Source: Clostridium cibarium (GTDB lineage: Bacteria > Bacillota > Clostridia > Clostridiales > Clostridiaceae). Taken from it: a stretch of 64,000 nt of DNA. Positions 35,901 through 44,514 of the stretch are shown here, in pieces (the stretch's first letter is position 1; the number at the start of each line of letters is the position of its first letter). The stretch spans positions 1-64,000 of the forward strand of contig NZ_JACSRA010000011.1 of NCBI RefSeq assembly GCF_014836335.1, in the 5' to 3' direction. A program made the position numbers and the translations under genes. Under the pieces are notes generated by a model that was not told the DNA's origin, searched no databases, and was given only the letters and a program-made list of their open reading frames with translations.

Positions 35901-36897
35901 TTACATTTAGTGAGTTTTCTACATCACCAGCGGTTTCTATTGCCAGCTTAAGCTCTTCCCATGGAAATTCATGGGTTATAATAGACTCAATATCCCATCT
36001 TTTACTCTCCATAATGGCCATAACATCTTTTACGTCTTCTGGCATATATCCACCACTTCCAATAAGTGCATGTTGCGCAAATGTCATGGATAGAATATCT
36101 ACTGGCCTCTTACCTGCCAAAACTCCAACAAGCACCATTCTACATTCGATTTTCCCCATTTCCTGAAATAAATCTAAAATAGAAGCTGCCCCAGCTGCAT
36201 CAACGTAAATATCTACATTAGCTGTTTCCCCACTTAAAGATAGTGCTTCTCCAAAACATTCTATAGCTTTAACTTTAAGATTTTCCTTGCTATTATTACA
36301 AACTTCAAAACCTAATTCTTTAGCCTTTTTTAATCTAAAATCAGAAAAATCGCATATCATTACCTTGTCACAGCCAAAATATTTTAACGCAATAGCAACT
36401 GCAATCCCTATTGTTCCTGCTCCAAATACAATGGCATTTTCACCTTTCTTAGGAAGTGCTCTACGTGCTGCACGGCAGCCTACTGTAAAAGGTTCAATTA
36501 AGGATGCTTCTCTTGAAGAAATTCTACTACTAACCATATAAACCTGCTTATTAAGTTCCGCGTTAGGAATCAATATATATTCTGAAAAACCACCTATTGT
36601 CCCTGCTCTTTTGGTATCTCCTTTTGCTAAACGTGGATATGGATATACTCTATCTAAAACCTTAATATCTTTTACATTTTTCCCTACATCTACGACTTCT
36701 GATACCATCTCATGCCCGAACTCCCCTCCAACAGTAATTTTATGACCTGTGCCAGGGCCATGAAAATAAACTGCTACATCTGTACCACAAATGCTAGAGT
36801 ATATGTTTTTTATAACAATATCATTATCACCAGCTTTTGGTGTATCCATATCTATTAAACCAATACTTTTTTGACCGTTGTATATAGCTGCTCTCAT
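35887..36897 (-). CDS. Zinc-dependent alcohol/polyol dehydrogenase (MDR family)
   Basis: 336 residues. The catalytic zinc site residues are present (SSICGTDVAVYFHG with Cys, GGEFGHEMVSEVVDVG with His-Glu), and the Rossmann motif GAGTIGIAVAIALKYFG binds NAD(P). The four-Cys structural zinc lobe is absent or reduced (YPYPRLAKGDTKRAGTIGG). Related enzymes act on threonine, sorbitol or other alcohols; the substrate cannot be told. The 3' end overlaps the convergent toxin-like gene by 14 bases. It is divergent from a TetR gene that probably controls it. Confidence 0.82.
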   Translation of the reverse strand: MRAAIYNGQKSIGLIDMDTPKAGDNDIVIKNIYSSICGTDVAVYFHGPGTGHKITVGGEFGHEMVSEVVDVGKNVKDIKVLDRVYPYPRLAKGDTKRAGTIGGFSEYILIPNAELNKQVYMVSSRISSREASLIEPFTVGCRAARRALPKKGENAIVFGAGTIGIAVAIALKYFGCDKVMICDFSDFRLKKAKELGFEVCNNSKENLKVKAIECFGEALSLSGETANVDIYVDAAGAASILDLFQEMGKIECRMVLVGVLAGKRPVDILSMTFAQHALIGSGGYMPEDVKDVMAIMESKRWDIESIITHEFPWEELKLAIETAGDVENSLNVIIKY

Positions 36898-37021
36898 TAT
36901 TAATTTCTCCTTTAACTCAACACTTGTCTGTTTAATTTAAATATAGTATAATATGTGAAATTTAGAGATACAACCATCATTTTTTTAATAAGTGTTGGAA
37001 TAATAATAAAGAGGGATACTT

Positions 37022-37579
37022 ATGAATACAATGGCTAATAAAAGGTTTCAAGAAAATGAAAAGAAAATACAGGAAAGTTTTATATCTTTATTAAACACTT
37101 ATGATGTTAATCAGATTACTGTGCGTGCCATTTGTGAAAAAGCTAAAATTAACCGTTCCACCTTTTATGCACATTATCAAGATGTATATGACTTGCTAGA
37201 TAGGCTTGAAATCGCCATGAACAACAAAATTGTAGCTCAATACAAAGGTAGAGAAATAGATGAAATATTTTTTATATCAGATGAATTTTTTATTCCATTC
37301 TTAGATTTTATCAGTAAAAATCAAATTTTTTATAAAGCTTGTCTGCAAAAGCGTAAAAGTTTCCCAATCAGTCAAGGGTTTGAAGCTCTTTGGAATATAG
37401 TCATTAAACCAATTAGTCTTAAACATGGAATTACATCAGAGGATGAAATGATGTATTACTTTGTCTTTTTTCAAGCTGGAATCACTATGGTGTTAAAACG
37501 TTGGGTTGACAATGGCTGCATTGAAACACCTTCAGAAATTTCTAGCTATATTATGAACTGTTTATCTAGATTTCGTTAA
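37022..37579 (+). CDS. TetR-family regulator
   Basis: 185 residues. The N-terminal helix-turn-helix is typical: QESFISLLNTYDVNQITVRA followed by ICEKAKINRSTFYAHYQDVYDLLDR. The C-terminal ligand domain (about 70-185) is of the YcgE/DhaS-like type (FIPFLDFISKNQIFYKACLQ). It is divergent from the alcohol dehydrogenase with about 125 bases between, so it is the probable repressor or activator of that gene. Confidence 0.87.
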   Translation: MNTMANKRFQENEKKIQESFISLLNTYDVNQITVRAICEKAKINRSTFYAHYQDVYDLLDRLEIAMNNKIVAQYKGREIDEIFFISDEFFIPFLDFISKNQIFYKACLQKRKSFPISQGFEALWNIVIKPISLKHGITSEDEMMYYFVFFQAGITMVLKRWVDNGCIETPSEISSYIMNCLSRFR

Positions 37580-37639
37580 TACTTATTGTTAGTATCCTAA
37601 ACAGCATATGCTTAATTTACTCAATCCATTCTTATGCTC

Positions 37640-38584
37640 TTATTTTGTCATGGTGCCTTCTAACACGGCTTTACTATTAACATCAATACAGAAGTTTTTA
37701 CCCATAGAAGTATTTACTCTCAAATATCCATTATTATCTTTAACCATAATATTTTGTGCAAAAGAGTCTTGGCACTTTGTTAGACTTTGCACATCCCACA
37801 AAAATTCACCATCATAATTATAAATCAAGATATTATCCATTTTTGTATCTTTGTTTATATGCTTATCATTATTTTCTTCAAACTTTACCTTAATTGCAAA
37901 GCATCTATCAAATTCAAGTATTTTATCAACTAAACCATCTATAATTATCTTTGAATTTTTGCCCTTATTGCCAAAATCAAGCTCAGTAATTTGTTTTTTA
38001 TTATTTAGAGTAGCTCTTATCAACCCTTTAAAACTATGTTCCTCTGAATCGCTTATCTCCTCAAATTCCATATTTTCTTTATTGAAATCCCAATGCTTTA
38101 TATAAAACCACCTATTCATATGTTCACAAAAGCTACTTATATATTCTTCTAATTTCTTATAAGGGAAAATTACATTTAAAGATCTTATAGTATACTCAAA
38201 AAAGTGTTTTCTCCCATCATAGTCTACTTTGTAATTCCATTTCTTTTCAAACTTCTTTCTATTTATACACTCATACTCAACAGATACACTCCATAAAATC
38301 CTCTCTAAGAAGGCAAATCTTGCTTCTTCATAATCTTTTTCTAAGATATCAACTACAAAGCTACCTCTATCTCCAAAATCTATTTTAAAATAACCTTTCT
38401 TTTCACTATAGCCACAGGAATGCTGATAATATTTACTTTCAAGATTATCATCTACATAATTAAACAACTTATCAGGTATATTTATTTTTTTACAATCATC
38501 AATTATTTCTTTTTTAAAACTATTCCATTTTTCCTCTTCCATAGCACTCATCTTATAAGAAGCCAACTCTTCATTCAAATCCAT
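37640..38584 (-). CDS. Unknown protein, 314 aa
   Basis: The start is placed at ATG 38584, with GGGGG just upstream; an ATG five codons earlier has no site. The product is soluble, rich in aromatic and charged residues, with no signal peptide or membrane segment. The C-terminal part (MDNILIYNYDGEFLWDVQSL ... VKDNNGYLRVNTSMGKNFCI) reads like a beta-propeller or WG-repeat blade; the N-terminal part has FAFLERILWSVSVEYECINR. Parts recall immunity-type proteins of contact-toxin systems, but I cannot assign a family. No close operon partner. Confidence 0.55.
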   Translation of the reverse strand: MDLNEELASYKMSAMEEEKWNSFKKEIIDDCKKINIPDKLFNYVDDNLESKYYQHSCGYSEKKGYFKIDFGDRGSFVVDILEKDYEEARFAFLERILWSVSVEYECINRKKFEKKWNYKVDYDGRKHFFEYTIRSLNVIFPYKKLEEYISSFCEHMNRWFYIKHWDFNKENMEFEEISDSEEHSFKGLIRATLNNKKQITELDFGNKGKNSKIIIDGLVDKILEFDRCFAIKVKFEENNDKHINKDTKMDNILIYNYDGEFLWDVQSLTKCQDSFAQNIMVKDNNGYLRVNTSMGKNFCIDVNSKAVLEGTMTK

Positions 38585-38748
38585 ATACCCCCACTTCATT
38601 CAATTTAAACTTAAAGTTTTTCATAAAATAGTAATTCCACATACTTTAATTATATCCTCCTTATGGTAATTATTAAAATATACTTAAAGCCAACACAAGG
38701 ATAATATAGTAAAATATACTTATATATTTAATACAAGGTGGTAAATGG

Positions 38749-39612
38749 ATGAAAATTAAAAAACAAGAATATAGTATAGCTAAAATAGTATTAATATCAA
38801 TATTCTTAAACTTATTACAAGTAGCCCTCATAACAGTTTTTATATATTACATATACAAAAATCATTATATGTATGAAAGTGACTTTATTATTTACCTTAT
38901 AGCCATATGTATAGCTGTTAACAGCATAGTTACAGGAATAATATTTTATAATCTTCTATTTAAAAAAGGAAGTAATAACTTAGTAGATACTATAAAATAT
39001 CTTGAGTCCTTTAATAAAACCTTAAGGACTCAAAGACATGATTACTTAAATCATATTCAAGTTATTTATTCCTTAATGGAACTAGAAGAATTTGATGAGG
39101 CAAGAAAATATATGGAGCCTGTTTACAGAGATATAGTAAAAGTTAGCAAAGCTTTAAAAACTTCAAAACCAGCTGTAAATGCTATGCTTCAAGCAAAATC
39201 ACAGATGGCTGAAAAAAAGAATATAGAGATGGAGTTAGAAATAAAGAGTGATTTAGATAATCTAACTATGGAACCATGGGAGTTTTGCAGAGTTATAGGG
39301 AATATCATAGATAACGCTATTTATTCTTTAAGTACAAAGCCAGAGAATAAATATATACTTGTCGAGTTTGCTGAAGATTTACAAAATATTAAAATCAATA
39401 TATCAAATAATGGAGATAGTATCCCTAAAGAAATTATGGGTAAAATCTTTCATGAGGGATTTACTACAAAAGGAAGCAAAGGTGACGGTATGGGACTTGC
39501 TATAGTAAAGGAAATAGTTGAAGACTTTTCTGGTAAAGTAACAGTTTCATCAGATGATAAAAGAACATCCTTTGAAGTGATTATACCCAAAAACCCTAAA
39601 AAGGACATTTAA
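38749..39612 (+). CDS. Spo0B-like sensor histidine kinase
   Basis: 287 residues. Two N-terminal transmembrane helices (about 10-32 and 43-66) with hardly any extracellular loop, then a Spo0B-type phosphotransfer box LRTQRHDYLNHIQVIYSLME with the His, and a HATPase domain (NIIDNAIYSLSTKPENKYIL, GDGMGLAIVKEIVEDFSG). This class is used in citrate/malate-type and AgrC-like systems, usually with LytTR or CitB-like regulators. Its match is probably the LytTR regulator at 41597, three genes downstream on the same strand. Confidence 0.85.
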   Translation: MKIKKQEYSIAKIVLISIFLNLLQVALITVFIYYIYKNHYMYESDFIIYLIAICIAVNSIVTGIIFYNLLFKKGSNNLVDTIKYLESFNKTLRTQRHDYLNHIQVIYSLMELEEFDEARKYMEPVYRDIVKVSKALKTSKPAVNAMLQAKSQMAEKKNIEMELEIKSDLDNLTMEPWEFCRVIGNIIDNAIYSLSTKPENKYILVEFAEDLQNIKINISNNGDSIPKEIMGKIFHEGFTTKGSKGDGMGLAIVKEIVEDFSGKVTVSSDDKRTSFEVIIPKNPKKDI

Positions 39613-39701
39613 ATTATAAAAATGTATAACTTAGAAGTTTTGTATTACTAATTTTGTTTTTAGGATTATTATAATTCTATAGTAAGGAGGGATTAAAAAA
39701 T

Positions 39702-40196
39702 ATGAGCACATTTTTACCAGACCTATCAGTTCTAACTATTATTCTCTTACTCATAGGATTTGCCTTGGTACTTTTAGAAATTCATATACCAGGTTTCGGA
39801 GTTCCAGGAATTCTTGGAGCTATATGCTTAATTCTGGCGGTGGTACTAACAGCTCAAAATTTTGCTCAGGGTTTAGTGATGGCCTTAGGTATAGCAACTG
39901 TACTTGGAACTATGCTAGTCATAACACTAACCTTCTTCTCAAAGGGTAAGTTATTTAAACCTTTAATACTGTCAGAGGAGCAAAAAAAAGAACATGGATA
40001 TATAAGTTCTTCAGATTTAAATTATTTACTAGGGAAAAAAGGAATTGCAATTACAGATTTAAGACCGTCAGGTTCTGTAGATATAGATGGTGTTAAATTT
40101 GATGTAATTTCAGATGGAGAATATATTTCTTCCGGTACTAAGGTTGAAATATTTAAAGTTAGCGGAGTGAAATTATTAGTAAAAAAAATAAATTAA
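39702..40196 (+). CDS. NfeD-like membrane protein
   Basis: 164 residues. Two or three transmembrane helices (about 8-25, 30-48 and 52-78) with the typical [21 protein letters not shown] sequence spread over the first pair. A C-terminal NfeD OB-fold follows ([40 protein letters not shown]). It lacks the protease domain, so it is the short NfeD1b form. Such proteins work beside flotillin-like SPFH proteins in membrane microdomains. It directly precedes FloA with 19 bases between. Confidence 0.88.
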   Translation: MSTFLPDLSVLTIILLLIGFALVLLEIHIPGFGVPGILGAICLILAVVLTAQNFAQGLVMALGIATVLGTMLVITLTFFSKGKLFKPLILSEEQKKEHGYISSSDLNYLLGKKGIAITDLRPSGSVDIDGVKFDVISDGEYISSGTKVEIFKVSGVKLLVKKIN

Positions 40197-40215
40197 TTTA
40201 AAGGAGATATTATTT

Positions 40216-41205
40216 ATGGATTTATTCGCTTGGAAAATTATTATTACAACATTTATAGTGATAGGTTTAATTATCACATTTTTCAATTTTGTCCCTATAG
40301 GACTTTGGATATCATCTCTAGCTGCAAATGTTAAAGTTAGTATATTCAATTTAATAGGAATGAAATTAAGAAGAGTTGTACCTGCTAAAATAGTACTTCC
40401 ACTTATTAAATCTACAAAAGCTGGCATGGATCTTACTGTTAATCAATTGGAAGCTCACTATTTAGCTGGTGGTAATGTAGATAATGTAGTAAATGCATTA
40501 ATTGGAGCTCATAGAGCAAATATAGACTTACAATTTGAAAAAGCAGCTGCTATTGACTTAGCTGGTAGAGATGTTTTAGAAGCAGTTAAAATGAGTGTTA
40601 ATCCTAAGGTTATTGAAACACCTAACGTTTCAGCTGTTGCAAAGGATGGTATAGAACTTCTAGTTAAGGCAAGGGTTACAGTTAGAGCTAATCTTGAAAG
40701 ATTAGTTGGTGGTGCAGGTGAAGCAACTATTCTTGCAAGAGTTGGTGAAGGTATAGTAACTACAGTTGGTTCTTCTCTAAGTCATAAAATAGTATTAGAA
40801 AATCCTGATGCTATTTCTAAAACTGTATTAAGCAAAGGTCTAGATGCAGGTACAGCCTTTGAAATTCTATCCATAGATATAGCTGACGTTGATGTAGGAA
40901 GAAATATAGGAGCACAACTACAAACTTTACAAGCAGAAGCTGATAAGAATATTGCACAAGCTAAAGCAGAGGAAAGAAGAGCTATGGCTATAGCTAAGGA
41001 GCATGAAATGAAGGCTGCAGTTGTAGAAGCTGAAGCCGAAGTGCCAAAGGCAATGGCATATGCTCTTAAAGAAGGAAAACTTGGAATAATGGATTACTAT
41101 GATATGCAAAACGTTATTGCAGATACAAGCATGAGAAGCTCAATTTCTAATGCAGGTAACAAAAATCAACCTCTAACTACTGACGATAAAAAAAATAAAA
41201 AATAA
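40216..41205 (+). CDS. floA: Flotillin-like protein FloA (SPFH family)
   Basis: 329 residues. An N-terminal membrane hairpin (about 5-35) is followed by the SPFH domain ([20 protein letters not shown] and [20 protein letters not shown]) and the EA-repeat coiled coil ([20 protein letters not shown]). Length and sequence are those of Bacillus YqfA/FloA, which gathers membrane proteins into ordered domains and affects cell shape and signalling. Here it sits between a histidine kinase and a response regulator, suggesting the sensor may use it. Confidence 0.93.
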   Translation: MDLFAWKIIITTFIVIGLIITFFNFVPIGLWISSLAANVKVSIFNLIGMKLRRVVPAKIVLPLIKSTKAGMDLTVNQLEAHYLAGGNVDNVVNALIGAHRANIDLQFEKAAAIDLAGRDVLEAVKMSVNPKVIETPNVSAVAKDGIELLVKARVTVRANLERLVGGAGEATILARVGEGIVTTVGSSLSHKIVLENPDAISKTVLSKGLDAGTAFEILSIDIADVDVGRNIGAQLQTLQAEADKNIAQAKAEERRAMAIAKEHEMKAAVVEAEAEVPKAMAYALKEGKLGIMDYYDMQNVIADTSMRSSISNAGNKNQPLTTDDKKNKK

Positions 41206-41226
41206 TCTCCTAGGAGAGTGAATAAT

Positions 41227-41577
41227 ATGAGGAATAATAGCTATAATATATTTAAGTCTGCCCAGAATACTCTTGATAGACTTGCCCTAAGAAAAGATAA
41301 TTTAGGAAATTATTCTATTGGATTTTCAAAAAGTCCTGTATCAAACCAAAATAAAATTGATGTAAAAACTGATAGTAGCATTATATCTACTCCTGAAGTT
41401 TCACCTATAAATGACAATATATCTTTTGAGAAGAAGGTAGCTCCCATTTCAGAGAATGAAGGAATCATAGATTCTATTGCTAATGAAATAACGCCAGTTA
41501 GACTTCAGCAAGCTATTATACTTTCAGAAATAGTTGGAAAACCACGAAGTAAAACCAGAAGGAAAAGAAGATTTTAA
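41227..41577 (+). CDS. Unknown protein in the floA operon
   Basis: 116 residues from ATG 41227 (GGAGAGTG lies just upstream; a GTG at 41218 is too close to it). Polar, no signal peptide. The middle is low-complexity and probably disordered. The C-terminal 45 residues (NEITPVRLQQAIILSEIVGK then PRSKTRRKRRF) form a helix followed by a basic tail. The helix plus basic end (LQQAIILSEIVGKPRS) resembles a conserved tail of proteins encoded next to floA in clostridia. It may bind RNA, DNA or the membrane surface; the function is unknown. Confidence 0.65.
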   Translation: MRNNSYNIFKSAQNTLDRLALRKDNLGNYSIGFSKSPVSNQNKIDVKTDSSIISTPEVSPINDNISFEKKVAPISENEGIIDSIANEITPVRLQQAIILSEIVGKPRSKTRRKRRF

Positions 41578-41596
41578 GAATTAGGAGAATTTTTTT

Positions 41597-42340
41597 ATGA
41601 ATTTAAAAGTGCTTATAGTTGATGATGAACAAGGAATTAGAACCGTAATAAAAAAAGTGCTAGGCAAATCTGGTGGTTTTCAAGTTGTTGGAGAAACAGA
41701 TAATGGTGAAGAAGCTATAGAAATATTTAAAGAATGTCATCCTGAAGTTGTGTTCTTTGATATTGAAATATCAGGATGTAGTGGCATTGATTGTGCTAAG
41801 ATATTAACAGATATAGATCCAGATATTATAATAATCTTTGCAACTGCTCATGAAGAATATATGTCTGATGCATTTCAATTATATGCCTTCGACTATTTAG
41901 TAAAACCATTTAAAGTGGAGAGACTGCTACAAACCTTAGATAGGATAAAAAAGCTAAATAAACCCAGTTACGAAAATGGCATAGACAAGATAATAAAACT
42001 TGAAAAAGGCCTAGATAAGCTTATGATAAAAAATAAAGAAGGTATAAGTTTTCTTGATACAAAGGAAATAGTTCTAGTTCAAAGAGAAGAAAGTACTACT
42101 GTTATATATACTAAAACTGAGAACTATGCTACCTCTATTTCCTTATCAGATATAGAAAAAAAGCTTGATAATACCCTATTCTTTAGAAGCCATAAGTCAT
42201 ATATTATAAATTTGTCCTTAATCAAAAAAATCTATCCTTATGGAAGATGGACCTATGTGGTTAAACTCAATAATACAGAAAAAGATGCTCTATTGACTCA
42301 CGAAAAATATGAAGAAATAAAAAAACTTTTTAGTTTATGA
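41597..42340 (+). CDS. LytTR-type response regulator
   Basis: 247 residues. The receiver domain has VDDEQG and the phospho-acceptor Asp in VVFFDIEISGCSG, with Lys in DYLVKPFKVERLL. The C-terminal LytTR DNA-binding domain is complete (IKNKEGISFLDTKEIVLVQR, FFRSHKSYIINLSLIKKIYP). The family controls virulence-type, bacteriocin and cell-wall genes through paired 9-bp repeats. The gene is 19 bases after the small protein gene, so the five genes from 38749 form one operon, ended by a terminator at 42343. Confidence 0.92.
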   Translation: MNLKVLIVDDEQGIRTVIKKVLGKSGGFQVVGETDNGEEAIEIFKECHPEVVFFDIEISGCSGIDCAKILTDIDPDIIIIFATAHEEYMSDAFQLYAFDYLVKPFKVERLLQTLDRIKKLNKPSYENGIDKIIKLEKGLDKLMIKNKEGISFLDTKEIVLVQREESTTVIYTKTENYATSISLSDIEKKLDNTLFFRSHKSYIINLSLIKKIYPYGRWTYVVKLNNTEKDALLTHEKYEEIKKLFSL

Positions 42341-42342
42341 TT

Positions 42343-42366
42343 AAAGCCGTCCTAATGGGCGGCTTT
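42343..42366 (+). terminator. Terminator after the LytTR regulator
   Basis: AAAGCCGTCC (42343-42352) and GGGCGGCTTT (42357-42366) form a GC-rich stem with a 4-nt loop, followed by T-rich sequence. It lies between convergent genes. Confidence 0.8.
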
Positions 42367-42387
42367 TCTAAAATGTTATCCATGAAT

Positions 42388-43098
42388 TTAATATTTCCAC
42401 CTGTAATGACCATGAATTGGAGTTTGAAACCAGCTTAACTTAGCCTCTGCTGCACATGGATGCCAATTATGAATAACATAAGGAATCCCATCATTATCTC
42501 TTTTATCTGAAATAATGCCAATATGCTGATATCCTTCAGTAAAAACAATTATATCTCCTGGCTGCCACTCTTTTAAGTTGTTAATGTCATCTTCCTTAAA
42601 TTCTGTAGTTAGCTGAATACCATTCTTTTTAAAGAACGTGTCTAAATTCAAAACTCGTCTAAAATCAATATTAGAATCTGGTTTTCCGTTTACAGCTTTA
42701 TATTCAGACATATTTTTTCTAATATCTTTATCTACGAGATCTTTAATCATTACATTCATACCTTTAAAACCTCTCCATATTACATCAGTACAAACGCCTT
42801 CACCATCTGGTGGATATCCTCCCACATAATAAGCATCCTTATATGTAGTTTTCTGCTCCACTTCTTTCCTAGCAGAGTTAACTATATCTATGGGATCAGC
42901 TATTCCATTTTCATTTTTATCAACCTTTGAACTTTCATCTGGAATCTCTGTTTTGTTAATTTGCAACTTATCACTAATTTCTTCTATAGTATTCTCTAAT
43001 TTATTATTTGATTTATTATATTTTAGTACTGCTGCTGTAGCTATTGAACTTATAGCTATTAAACTCACTAAAATGACAATTACTTTTCTTTTTTTCAC
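42388..43098 (-). CDS. DUF1287 secreted protein (NlpC/P60-like fold)
   Basis: About 236 residues from GTG 43098 (GGGGGAA site). The N-terminal helix (VIVILVSLIAISSIATAAVL) is a signal anchor. The DUF1287 domain (about 75-236) contains YYVGGYPPDGEGVCTDVIWR with the Cys, WQPGDIIVFTEGYQHIGIIS with His, and VIHNWHPCA, matching the Cys-His catalytic frame of the NlpC/P60/CHAP superfamily. It may cut peptidoglycan peptides outside the cell. Family activity has not been firmly shown. Confidence 0.78.
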   Translation of the reverse strand: MKKRKVIVILVSLIAISSIATAAVLKYNKSNNKLENTIEEISDKLQINKTEIPDESSKVDKNENGIADPIDIVNSARKEVEQKTTYKDAYYVGGYPPDGEGVCTDVIWRGFKGMNVMIKDLVDKDIRKNMSEYKAVNGKPDSNIDFRRVLNLDTFFKKNGIQLTTEFKEDDINNLKEWQPGDIIVFTEGYQHIGIISDKRDNDGIPYVIHNWHPCAAEAKLSWFQTPIHGHYRWKY

Positions 43099-43274
43099 AC
43101 TTTTCCCCCATCTAACCAATCATATATTTTTTTATAGTCAGACATCCATTCTATCTATGTCGTATCTATATATTACTATATATGTTCATCTATGTAAATC
43201 AAATCAAAAACCATTATAGTTACTTACTTAATAACTTAGTTACATATAACACATTGATTCAGCTACTAAAAAAT

Positions 43275-43310
43275 AATGAATCAGCCTACTTAAATTTCGG
43301 CTGATTCATT
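43275..43310 (-). terminator. Terminator after endonuclease V
   Basis: AATGAATCAGCC (43275-43286) pairs with GGCTGATTCATT (43299-43310). It ends the deaminase-toxin operon; the stem touches the stop region of the endonuclease gene. Confidence 0.7.
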
Positions 43311-44045
43311 TCATCTTCTCACTACATTATTACTTATTTTATGTTTATATAATTCTCTCATTTTATGTGTTTCTATATCTGCTAATCTGGTAGGCATAGG
43401 AATATGGCTTTCTTTATCTACTAATTTACTTACAATTTGTGTTGAAGTTCCTAAATCTATATGATTACCTACTGATATAAAAATAGGTTTTACATTTTTA
43501 TGTGTTCTTAATACACGCCCATAAATATCATTATGTATTACTATATCTGTATATGCACCTTCTATATTTTCAGGCATAACAAAATCTACATTATCAATTT
43601 TATAATAACTTTTTGCAACTCCTATAGTTGGTTTATTTAAGAAAAATGATGCGTGAGTAGCTATTCCCATATGATTAAAATGTAAATATCCATTACCATC
43701 TAAGATAAATATATCTGGTTCTAGTACTAACTTTTTTGAAGCTTCAATAACTAAGGGCAACTCTCTAAATGCTAAAAATCCTGGTATATACGGAACCTTT
43801 ATCTCTCCTACGCTATTAACTTTTTCAACTATCTCTTTAGTATTATAATCAATAACAACTATACAACATGTACCGTATTGCTCATTTTCATTTTCCCAAT
43901 AAGCCAAATCAACACCTGCAACTAATTTAATATTATTTTTGTTAAATGTATTTCTTAACATTATTTTTTTCTTTAACTCATTTTGTATCTCAACGAACTC
44001 TGACTTCTCATAAATATTGAAATTATGAACTTCTTTTATTTCCAT
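43311..44045 (-). CDS. nfi: Endonuclease V in a deaminase-toxin operon (YwqL-like)
   Basis: 244 residues. The metal-binding residues of EndoV are visible in AGVDLAYWENE (Asp), PYIPGFLAFRELP (Glu), DIFILDGNGYLHFNH (Asp) and the following GIATHASFFLNKPTIGVAKS (His). The enzyme nicks DNA near deoxyinosine, and also deaminated RNA in some species. Only one base separates it from the YwqK-like gene, and the deaminase toxin gene precedes that. Bacillus subtilis has the same order, ywqJ-ywqK-ywqL. It probably repairs or limits damage by the deaminase. Confidence 0.9.
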   Translation of the reverse strand: MEIKEVHNFNIYEKSEFVEIQNELKKKIMLRNTFNKNNIKLVAGVDLAYWENENEQYGTCCIVVIDYNTKEIVEKVNSVGEIKVPYIPGFLAFRELPLVIEASKKLVLEPDIFILDGNGYLHFNHMGIATHASFFLNKPTIGVAKSYYKIDNVDFVMPENIEGAYTDIVIHNDIYGRVLRTHKNVKPIFISVGNHIDLGTSTQIVSKLVDKESHIPMPTRLADIETHKMRELYKHKISNNVVRR

Positions 44046-44046
44046 A

Positions 44047-44514
44047 CTACTCTCTTCCTATAGCTTTTTTATACCATTCTTCTTGACTATTTCTAAGCCT
44101 TATGTCATCTTCAGTTGGTTCTAATTTCTCATCTATTAATACTCCTTCTTCATTCCATTTCTTGAAAGTTAAACACACTCCATACTCATGATTACCTTCT
44201 AATTCTAGAATACCATTTCTATACCAAACTTTCTCAATTCCATAAATTCTTCCTCTTTGCATATACTGCATACTTTTTATTTTTCCATCATTATAAAATT
44301 CGATAAAATCACCATGTGAAAAACCATTTTTATAATAACAATAATATCTTAAGTTTCCATTTGGATAAGTTTCATAGGTTAACCCTGTAAATGGCTCTCC
44401 ACCTTCTTCTTCTGGATTATCTAAAATTCTATCACTACAATATTCATCCCATAAATCTTCAAAATCAACTCCATTATTTAAAACATATTCTTTTGTTAAT
44501 ATTTCAATTTTCAT
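44047..44514 (-). CDS. YwqK-like MORN-variant immunity protein
   Basis: 155 residues. It contains repeats of the MORN-variant type (LTYETYPNGNLRYYCYYKNG then FSHGDFIEFYNDGKIKSMQY, GRIYGIEKVWYRNGILELEG), as in YwqK, the antitoxin of YwqJ in Bacillus. The start overlaps the end of the toxin gene by 11 bases, so the two are co-translated. It should bind and block the deaminase domain in the producing cell. Immunity is inferred from family and order. Confidence 0.85.
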   Translation of the reverse strand: MKIEILTKEYVLNNGVDFEDLWDEYCSDRILDNPEEEGGEPFTGLTYETYPNGNLRYYCYYKNGFSHGDFIEFYNDGKIKSMQYMQRGRIYGIEKVWYRNGILELEGNHEYGVCLTFKKWNEEGVLIDEKLEPTEDDIRLRNSQEEWYKKAIGRE

